From an uncultured Ruminococcus sp. (GTDB lineage: Bacteria; Bacillota; Clostridia; Oscillospirales; Acutalibacteraceae), in the NCBI GenBank assembly GCA_937892835.1, contig CALBHM010000292.1, positions 1 through 31,633 of the forward strand: a DNA stretch of 31,633 nt, read 5' to 3'. Shown one piece after another: positions 7,182-13,364 of this stretch. Made by a program: the position numbers and the translations under genes. Under the pieces are notes generated by a model that was given only the letters and a program-made list of their open reading frames with translations, was not told the origin of the DNA and searched no databases. Position 1 is the first letter of the stretch; each line of letters opens with the position of its first letter.

Positions 7182-8612
7182 TTACACCTTTATTTCCACA
7201 TTCATTCCAAGAATATCTTTATATTTTTCGGTTATCGGCTTAATGTAATTCTCAACAAATTCCTCGGTCTGCTGGGGTGCTCTGCCGACGTAAAGCTCGG
7301 GTTTCATAATAGCCTTGAGCTGTTCGAGTGTAACACCGAAAGCAGGATCGTTCGCAATTCTTTCAAGCAAATCGTTTTCTCCGCCGTCCTCTTTAACGAC
7401 CTTACCGGCCGCCATTGAATGAACACGGATTTTTTCGTGAAGCTCCTGACGGTCGCCGCCACGCTTAACAGCTTCCATCATAATGTTCTCCGTTGCCATG
7501 AACGGAAGCTCCGCCATGAGATGCTTTTCAATCATCTTGGGATAAACAACAAGGCCGTCGGTTACGTTGATATAAATTTCAAGAATTGCATCGGTTGCGA
7601 GGAAAGCCTCGGCAACGCTGATTCTCTTGTTTGCAGAATCGTCGAGTGTGCGCTCAAACCACTGAGTTGCCGCTGTAATTGTCGGGTTCATGACATCGGC
7701 CATAACGTAACGGGCGAGCGAAGAGATTCTTTCGCTTCTCATCGGGTTGCGCTTGTAGGCCATCGCCGAAGAGCCTATTTGATTTTTTTCAAACGGTTCT
7801 TCAACCTCCTTAAGATGCTGAAGGAGACGAAGATCATTTGTGAATTTGGCCGCAGACTGGGCGATATTTGAAAGAGTGAAAAGCACCTGCGTGTCCACTT
7901 TTCTTGAATAAGTTTGTCCGGAAACGGGATAAAATTCCTTAAAGCCCATTTTATCGGTGATCTTTCTGTCAAGAGCTTTGACCTTGTCCGTGTCACCTTC
8001 AAAAAGATCCATGAAGCTGGCCTGAGTTCCTGTTGTGCCCTTTGAACCGAGCAGCTTCATCTGAGAAATCTGGAATTCAAGCTGTTCGTAATCGAGCAGG
8101 AGATCGTTCAGCCAAAGAGAAGCTCTTTTTCCGAGAGTCGTCGGCTGAGCCGGCTGAAAATGAGTAAAGCCAAGACACGGAAGATCTTTATATTCCAGTG
8201 CGAATTTTGAGAGCTTGTCCATAAGATTAACGAGCTTTTTACGGATAAGCTTCATTGCTTCGGTCATAGTAATAATATCGGTATTGTCGCCAACATAGCA
8301 GGAGGTTGCTCCGAGATGGATAATTCCCTTTGCTTTCGGGCACTGAACACCGTAAGCATAAACATGGGACATAACGTCATGACGTACAAGCTTTTCTCTC
8401 TCTGTCGCAACATCATAGTTGATGTCCTCGGCATGAGCTTTCAGCTCGTCAACCTGCTCCTGAGTTATGTTCAGACCAAGCTCCATTTCGCTCTCTGCGA
8501 GCGCAATCCACAGCCTGCGCCATGTTTTAAACTTGAAATCGGGTGAAAAGAGATATTGCATCTCCTTGCTTGCGTAGCGTGAATTAAGTGGGGTTTCATA
8601 AGTATCTTTCAT
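7182..8612 (-). CDS. purB: Adenylosuccinate lyase
   Basis: PurB catalyses two steps of purine synthesis: cleavage of SAICAR to AICAR, and of adenylosuccinate to AMP, each with release of fumarate. The protein belongs to the fumarase/aspartase superfamily and carries the signature loop GSSAMAYKRNPMRSE near residues 280-294, with the catalytic Ser in the SS pair. At 476 residues it is the longer type, resembling eukaryotic enzymes, rather than the roughly 430-residue Bacillus type. An in-frame TTG at 8627 is possible, but ATG at 8612 is preferred because GAGGA (8625-8621) lies eight bases before it and would overlap the TTG start. It is the first gene of an operon with the gtrA-like and GT2 genes, behind a consensus promoter. 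Confidence 0.95.
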   Translation of the reverse strand: MKDTYETPLNSRYASKEMQYLFSPDFKFKTWRRLWIALAESEMELGLNITQEQVDELKAHAEDINYDVATEREKLVRHDVMSHVYAYGVQCPKAKGIIHLGATSCYVGDNTDIITMTEAMKLIRKKLVNLMDKLSKFALEYKDLPCLGFTHFQPAQPTTLGKRASLWLNDLLLDYEQLEFQISQMKLLGSKGTTGTQASFMDLFEGDTDKVKALDRKITDKMGFKEFYPVSGQTYSRKVDTQVLFTLSNIAQSAAKFTNDLRLLQHLKEVEEPFEKNQIGSSAMAYKRNPMRSERISSLARYVMADVMNPTITAATQWFERTLDDSANKRISVAEAFLATDAILEIYINVTDGLVVYPKMIEKHLMAELPFMATENIMMEAVKRGGDRQELHEKIRVHSMAAGKVVKEDGGENDLLERIANDPAFGVTLEQLKAIMKPELYVGRAPQQTEEFVENYIKPITEKYKDILGMNVEIKV

Positions 8613-8644
8613 AGTCAAAATCCTCAATTCAAAAGTATAAAATG

Positions 8645-8673
8645 ATTATAATACCTTTAAGGCAATGTGTCAA
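8645..8673 (-). promoter_or_regulatory. Sigma-A promoter of purB
   Basis: On the minus strand TTGACA (8673-8668), a 17-base spacer and TATAAT (8650-8645) give a perfect match about 33 bases before the purB ATG. Confidence 0.88.
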
Positions 8674-8679
8674 TGCCTC

Positions 8680-8709
8680 TTGACATAAGTTGTGAAAAGG
8701 GGCTATAAT
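8680..8709 (+). promoter_or_regulatory. Sigma-A promoter of the C_GCAxxG_C_C / mrp operon
   Basis: TTGACA (8680-8685), an 18-base spacer and TATAAT (8704-8709). It diverges from the purB promoter, and the two -35 boxes are only six bases apart, so the polymerases probably compete. It also shows that the in-frame ATG at 8692, upstream of the -10 box, cannot be the start of the next gene. Confidence 0.88.
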
Positions 8710-8730
8710 GTGCGAAAAGGAAGTGTTAAT

Positions 8731-9177
8731 ATGTCTGAAAGAAGTGAAAAGGCCGTTGAGCTTTTTAAGAGCGGCTATAACTGCTCGCAGGCGGTTTTTG
8801 CCGCATATGCCGATTTGTTCGGCTTCGATGAGGATACCGCACTCAAGGTTTCGGCAGGCCTCGGCGGTGGTGTAGGCCGTTCCCGTGAGGTTTGCGGAAC
8901 AGTTTCGGCCGCAGCAATGCTTATCGGTATGAAGTACGGCGCAACGGACGGTGATGACTCGGAGGGCAAAAAGCTTTGCTACTACAAGGTTCAAGAGTTT
9001 ATTGCCGAGTTCAAAAAGGTTAATCCCTCAATCGTTTGCCGTGAGCTTCTCGGACTTTCAAAGGGCGAAAATTCTCAGCCGAAGCCCGATGAGCGTAACG
9101 AACACTATTATAAAAAACGCCCCTGCGTTCAGCTCGTTGAAGACAGCGCATTGGCTTTGGAAAAGATATTATTTTAA
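8731..9177 (+). CDS. C_GCAxxG_C_C family protein
   Basis: A 148-residue protein opening MSERSEKAVELFKSGYNCSQ. It has the family's spaced cysteine pattern: YNCSQAVFAAYADLFG, then GLGGGVGRSREVCGTVSAAAMLIG, then a CREL segment and a final RPCVQLVE. The family is widespread in anaerobes and is suspected to bind a metal or redox cofactor, but it has no proven function. ATG 8731 is chosen over an in-frame ATG at 8692 because the promoter -10 box lies between them and AAAAGGAAG precedes 8731. The gene is followed after 13 bases by the Mrp-type ATPase, which suggests a shared link to Fe-S or redox metabolism. Confidence 0.85.
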   Translation: MSERSEKAVELFKSGYNCSQAVFAAYADLFGFDEDTALKVSAGLGGGVGRSREVCGTVSAAAMLIGMKYGATDGDDSEGKKLCYYKVQEFIAEFKKVNPSIVCRELLGLSKGENSQPKPDERNEHYYKKRPCVQLVEDSALALEKILF

Positions 9178-9190
9178 GGAGATGTTTTAA

Positions 9191-10009
9191 ATGGGATGCA
9201 GCGGAGATTGCTCAAGCTGTTCTTCAGCTTGCGGTGAAAAGAAGGATCTTCACGTTCCTTGCAACGAATACAGCAACGTAAAAAAGGTTATCGGAGTTGT
9301 CAGCGGTAAGGGCGGCGTAGGAAAGTCGCTTGTAACCTCAATGCTTACAACGGCAATGCAGGTCAAGGGCAATGCCTGCGGAATTCTTGATGCGGACATA
9401 ACAGGTCCGTCGATTCCCAAGGCTTTCGGCCTTAAAGGCCCTGCAATGCAGAATGAAATGGGACTTCTTCCGGCAAAGACAAAGACAGGAATCGAGGTTA
9501 TGTCGATCAACCTGCTTCTTGATAAAGAGGATCAGCCGGTTGTTTGGAGAGGCCCGGTTATCTCGGGCGTTATACAGCAGTTCTGGAGCGAGGTTTTCTG
9601 GGGCGATGTTGATTATATGTTTGTAGATATGCCTCCGGGAACAGGCGATGTTGCGCTGACGGTGTTCCAGTCGCTTCCCGTTGACGGAATTGTTATCGTC
9701 ACAACGCCGCAGGATCTTGTTACAATGATTGTCAAGAAAGCAGTCAATATGGCTAACATGATGAATATTCCGATTCTCGGAATCGTTGAGAATATGAGCT
9801 ACCTCGAGTGCCCCGACTGCGGAAAGAAGATTTCCGTTTTCGGCGAGAGCAAGCTTGATGAGGTTGCCAAGGAGCTTAATATCCCTGTACTTGCAAAGCT
9901 TCCGATTAAGAGCGAAATTGCTTCCCTTGTCGATAAAGGTGCAGTTGAGCTTGCCGAAATCAAAGAGCTTTATGATGCAGCGGATAAAATTAAGGAAATG
10001 CTTAAATAA
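9191..10009 (+). CDS. mrp: Mrp/NBP35-type Fe-S cluster carrier ATPase
   Basis: A 272-residue P-loop protein of the Mrp/ApbC/NBP35 group that holds and delivers Fe-S clusters in the cytoplasm. The N-terminus has four clustered cysteines (C3, C7, C10, C14) as in NBP35-type proteins. The deviant Walker A GKGGVGKS lies at 39-46, and MFVDMPPGTGD near 145-155 is the switch II region typical of Mrp. A CPDC pair at 207-210 is the conserved CxxC that bridges the cluster in the dimer. The ribosome site AAGGAG follows directly on the upstream stop, so it is co-transcribed with the C_GCAxxG_C_C gene. It ends at a strong bidirectional terminator. Confidence 0.92.
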   Translation: MGCSGDCSSCSSACGEKKDLHVPCNEYSNVKKVIGVVSGKGGVGKSLVTSMLTTAMQVKGNACGILDADITGPSIPKAFGLKGPAMQNEMGLLPAKTKTGIEVMSINLLLDKEDQPVVWRGPVISGVIQQFWSEVFWGDVDYMFVDMPPGTGDVALTVFQSLPVDGIVIVTTPQDLVTMIVKKAVNMANMMNIPILGIVENMSYLECPDCGKKISVFGESKLDEVAKELNIPVLAKLPIKSEIASLVDKGAVELAEIKELYDAADKIKEMLK

Positions 10010-10014
10010 AAAAC

Positions 10015-10058
10015 CAGGTTGTCATTTCAAGTAAAAACCAAATGACAACCTGTTTTTT
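10015..10058. terminator. Bidirectional terminator between mrp and spoIIE
   Basis: A 13-bp perfect stem, 10015-10027 with 10040-10052 (core AGGTTGTCATTT / AAATGACAACCT), has a 12-base loop. T6 follows on the plus strand and a run of A before it serves the minus strand. It overlaps the spoIIE stop codon by two bases. Confidence 0.9.
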
Positions 10059-12390
10059 ATTGTTTTTTCTCCTTAACATAAATCGCAATGGCGGTCATAT
10101 CGTCACGCTGTTTTCCGAGCTTGCGTTCGCATGCCGAGTTGACAATGAATTCAGCCAGCTCACGAGGTGAATGTTTTGTATCCCAAAGCTTCATTTCCTG
10201 CTGAATCCAACCGTTGCAGTCGCCGAGCACCCCGTCGGAAATCATCAGGATAATATCGCCGTCCTCGGGTTTGGCCGTTGCTTTGGAAAATTCAATTTCA
10301 CGCAGAATTCCTATCGGCAGTGATGCCTGTTCAAGAGATGCAACGCTGTCCTTGTGGCGAATAAATGTTGCCGCCGCCCCGGCCTTCATGAAGTCCGTTC
10401 TGCCTGTGTAAAGGTCAATGCAAACAACGTCGAGCGTGGCAAGCGATTCGTCAGAGCTTTTTACAAGCAGAGCCGAGTTTGCAATCGGCAGGGCACAGTC
10501 AAAGCTGAGCCCGGATTTGATAAGCTTTGAAAAAAGCTCAGCCGCCATAGCGGAATCGACCGCCGCACGGCTGCCTGTTCCCATGCCGTCACTGAGAACG
10601 GTTATGTGCCTCCCATTTTCGTCCCGAAAGCTCCTGTAATAATCGCCGCAAACCTTTATATCATCGGCGGAGCGGCTGAAAGCTCCGACTTCAACGTCGT
10701 AAATCATTTCCTGTCTGAACTTCATTAGGCAATCATCGTCGTCGGCATCAATGTCGGGAATATCAAGTGCTGTTCCCGTTGCCATGGAGAGAGCTTCGGT
10801 AAATTGTGTTATGTTGAAATTATCTCTCGGAGTCGAGACCTTGAGATTGACGCTCATTCTTCCGAATTTGTCAAGGTAGCTTTCGCAGCTAATAACGTTG
10901 AGACCTGATTCTTTGGCTTCTTCACCGCATATGTCGGAAATTTCCGTATTAAGATTCAAATCCTCGTCAAATTCGCAGGCGATATCACGCAGAATATCCG
11001 CCATGCTTTTAAACTGGTCGGACATAAGTCCTTGCATTTGATCAACCTTGCCCTGCACACCGAGCGACGCAACGTAGCTCATGTAGCGCATGGAAATTTT
11101 TTCTTTCATCTCGTCGAAGCAATAGCACGCTTCGGAAAAATTCTTCGGGAAGTGCATTTCACCGAGTGTTGCATGGTCGGTCAAGGCTCTTGAAATTTTG
11201 TCGATTGTTTCTTCGGTCGGACGTCGCACCTCATCACGGCAGCTGTTCTTTAAATCGCAGTTATCACAGACCTTGTTCCATGCCGATTTTACGGCGAGAC
11301 GCAGCTCTTTTTCGTGTTGAGGGGCAAGGGTGCGCTGAACGGTGTCAACGCAGTCCGAAAGCTCAGTTATCGCTTCCGATGCCTCGGTGAGACGGCGAGT
11401 CAAAACTCGGCTGTTGTCGCTTTTTATATAAACCGGAGTAGGAAGATTGACCTTTTCGCTGAGTAATGAAAAAAATCTGTCCGGCAAAAGCAGGAATACC
11501 GCTGCTGCGACAATCGCTTCGGCAATGGCGAGATATGCTTTGAGCGTCGAATCGATTAAAGCACAAACGGCGACACAGCCGATAAAGCCGACAGCGGAAA
11601 AATATTTGTTTCTGCGTGAAAGCTCACCGCATAAAAGACCGGACAGTGCATAGCCTGCACCGAGAAATGAAACCTGACCGCTGAGTCCAACGCAGATTCC
11701 GACACATACACCTGCAAGAGTTCCTCCGTTTCCGCTTTTAAGTCTGCCGAGTAAAAGTATAATAAAAGAAAAAATTACGCCGACAAATGAGAAATTAAGC
11801 ACAGTATATTTATAAAAAGGCATCAGTAGTATTCCGACAGACAAAAGCGTAATCATGAATTCTTTTGTTGTGAAGCGTGCAAAATCCTTTTCGCCGAACA
11901 TGAGTAAATTTCCTTGAATAAAGATGTACGTGCCGACGCAGCATAGCAGGGATTCGTATATAATTGTAATAAATGTTTCAAGATCGAATCCCGTTGCAAA
12001 CATAATCGCACCGCTGATAATGAGCATGCTCAAAAAAGAATTTATGTACGGTGTGATTTTCATCAGCTCCGAGCCGAAATAGCGAGCGCAGACTTCGTTT
12101 ATCATGCAGCTGAAAAGTGCAACGGCAAGATATTTTACCGTGTCGGTCGCATCAAAAAAGACAAACGAACCGATTGCCGTTCCGGCTGTTGCCGCAGCAC
12201 ACTGCATTCCCGAAAGCGAAGCAATGAGCGACACGGAAAAAGGTGAGATAGTTCCCGTAACGAATGGATTCATAAGCAAAAATCCGAATATAAATGACAG
12301 CATAGTTTTCATGACGGGCTTGAAGTGAAGCTTTGGCTGTTTTTCGTCTGTTTTTACGGTAATAAAATTCTTTACTCTTGTTTTCAACAT
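10057..12390 (-). CDS. spoIIE: Stage II sporulation protein E (PP2C phosphatase)
   Basis: SpoIIE sits at the polar septum of the sporulating cell and dephosphorylates SpoIIAA, which frees sigma-F in the forespore. The 777-residue protein has the full SpoIIE layout. About ten membrane segments lie at roughly 28-330, a central regulatory region at 340-560 includes a Cys-containing patch (CDNCDLKNSC), and the PP2C-type phosphatase fills residues 565-777. Phosphatase motifs include CGDYYRSF, LSDGMGTGSRA with metal-binding Asp near 601, DGDIILMISDGVLGD, and RDDMTAIAIYV near the end. The ATG is preceded by GGGGAG. Its presence is the best evidence in the window that the organism forms endospores. 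The gene is monocistronic and convergent with mrp. Confidence 0.95.
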   Translation of the reverse strand: MLKTRVKNFITVKTDEKQPKLHFKPVMKTMLSFIFGFLLMNPFVTGTISPFSVSLIASLSGMQCAAATAGTAIGSFVFFDATDTVKYLAVALFSCMINEVCARYFGSELMKITPYINSFLSMLIISGAIMFATGFDLETFITIIYESLLCCVGTYIFIQGNLLMFGEKDFARFTTKEFMITLLSVGILLMPFYKYTVLNFSFVGVIFSFIILLLGRLKSGNGGTLAGVCVGICVGLSGQVSFLGAGYALSGLLCGELSRRNKYFSAVGFIGCVAVCALIDSTLKAYLAIAEAIVAAAVFLLLPDRFFSLLSEKVNLPTPVYIKSDNSRVLTRRLTEASEAITELSDCVDTVQRTLAPQHEKELRLAVKSAWNKVCDNCDLKNSCRDEVRRPTEETIDKISRALTDHATLGEMHFPKNFSEACYCFDEMKEKISMRYMSYVASLGVQGKVDQMQGLMSDQFKSMADILRDIACEFDEDLNLNTEISDICGEEAKESGLNVISCESYLDKFGRMSVNLKVSTPRDNFNITQFTEALSMATGTALDIPDIDADDDDCLMKFRQEMIYDVEVGAFSRSADDIKVCGDYYRSFRDENGRHITVLSDGMGTGSRAAVDSAMAAELFSKLIKSGLSFDCALPIANSALLVKSSDESLATLDVVCIDLYTGRTDFMKAGAAATFIRHKDSVASLEQASLPIGILREIEFSKATAKPEDGDIILMISDGVLGDCNGWIQQEMKLWDTKHSPRELAEFIVNSACERKLGKQRDDMTAIAIYVKEKKQ

Positions 12391-12423
12391 GATTTTTCTC
12401 CCCGATATTCAATGGTTATTTAT

Positions 12424-12457
12424 ATTTTATAACCCATGGGAGGAAAAACAGGTCGAA
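12424..12457 (-). promoter_or_regulatory. Possible Spo0A-controlled promoter of spoIIE
   Basis: On the minus strand TTCGACC (12457-12451) matches six of seven bases of an inverted 0A-box core (TTCGACA). It lies 21 bases before TAAAAT (12429-12424). In Bacillus subtilis, spoIIE is driven by sigma-A with 0A boxes and an unusually long spacer. The match is short, so this is tentative. Confidence 0.35.
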
Positions 12458-12510
12458 AGAAAAACGAGCAATAAAGGAACATTTGAAGAACTTTGAAAAT
12501 AAACGGCGTT

Positions 12511-12540
12511 TTGTCTTGTTTTTTGTCCCCGATATATGAT
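12511..12540 (+). promoter_or_regulatory. Likely sigma-A promoter of rlmB
   Basis: TTGTCT (12511-12516), an 18-base spacer and TATGAT (12535-12540) lie about 50 bases before the rlmB ATG. The match is moderate (four of six and five of six). Confidence 0.5.
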
Positions 12541-12588
12541 AGAATATATAAATAATAGATTTATGATTTTTTAGAATAGAGGAATTTT

Positions 12589-13359
12589 ATGGATAACGAA
12601 AAGCGCACCGAACGTGACGACCTTATAATAGGAAGAAATGCCGTTTCAGAGGCTCTCAAAAGCGGCAGAGCGATTGACACCTTGCTTGTCGCAAAGGGAG
12701 AGCGTAACGGCTCAATAGGCCAGATACTTGCAAAGTGCCGTGACCTCGGAATCGTCATCAAAGAGGTTGACAGGAAAAAGCTTGATATGATGTGCAATTC
12801 GTCGACGCATCAGGGTGTAGCAGCCTATGCAGCCTCTCATGAATATGCAAGCATGGATGATGTTTTTGCCCTTGCCGAGGAGAGAGGCGAAAAGCCTTTT
12901 ATTATAATATGTGATGAGCTTGAAGATCCGCACAATCTCGGCGCAATTCTCAGAACCGCCGAAGCAACGGGAGTTCATGGAGTTATCATTCCGAAAAGGC
13001 GAAATGCTTCCTTGAGCTATGTTGTCGGAAAGGCGTCGGCCGGCGCAGTCGAGTATGTTCCCGTTGTCAGAGTTGCGAACCTTGCTCAGACAATGGAGGA
13101 GCTTAAAGAAAAGGGTATTTGGTTTTACGGAGCGGATATGGACGGCGAGAACTGGTGCAGCGTTGATTACGACGGCGGAGTAGGACTTGTTATCGGCTCG
13201 GAGGGAAAAGGAATCAGCCGCCTTGTTAAAGAGAAATGTGATTTCATCGTGTCAATGCCGATGAAAGGAAAAATAAATTCACTTAATGCTTCCGTTGCGG
13301 CCGGCGTGATTATGTACGAGGTCGCAAGGCAGAGGGCGGGAATCAAAGCTAAGGGGTGA
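12589..13359 (+). CDS. rlmB: SpoU/TrmH-family rRNA 2'-O-methyltransferase, RlmB type
   Basis: A 256-residue SPOUT methyltransferase. An N-terminal substrate-binding domain (about 12-90, beginning IIGRNAVSEALKSGR) is followed by the catalytic knot domain. The three SpoU motifs are visible: DELEDPHNLGAILRTAEATG (motif 1, catalytic Arg), VIGSEGKGISRLV (motif 2) and IPMKGKINSLNAS-like SMPMKGKINSLNASVAA (motif 3). RlmB methylates G2251 of 23S rRNA with S-adenosylmethionine; paralogues act on other rRNA sites, so the exact target is probable rather than certain. Its TGA overlaps the GTG of the next frame, and the preferred start of the next gene is five bases downstream, so the two genes form one unit. 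Confidence 0.9.
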   Translation: MDNEKRTERDDLIIGRNAVSEALKSGRAIDTLLVAKGERNGSIGQILAKCRDLGIVIKEVDRKKLDMMCNSSTHQGVAAYAASHEYASMDDVFALAEERGEKPFIIICDELEDPHNLGAILRTAEATGVHGVIIPKRRNASLSYVVGKASAGAVEYVPVVRVANLAQTMEELKEKGIWFYGADMDGENWCSVDYDGGVGLVIGSEGKGISRLVKEKCDFIVSMPMKGKINSLNASVAAGVIMYEVARQRAGIKAKG

Positions 13360-13364
13360 GAACC

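Noticed and set aside
9182..9193. ATG-TTT-TAA minimal frame directly before the mrp start, also seen before sipW (21457-21468)
   Set aside because: The first ATG is too close to the ribosome site to be used in both cases; an AT-rich spacer explains it.
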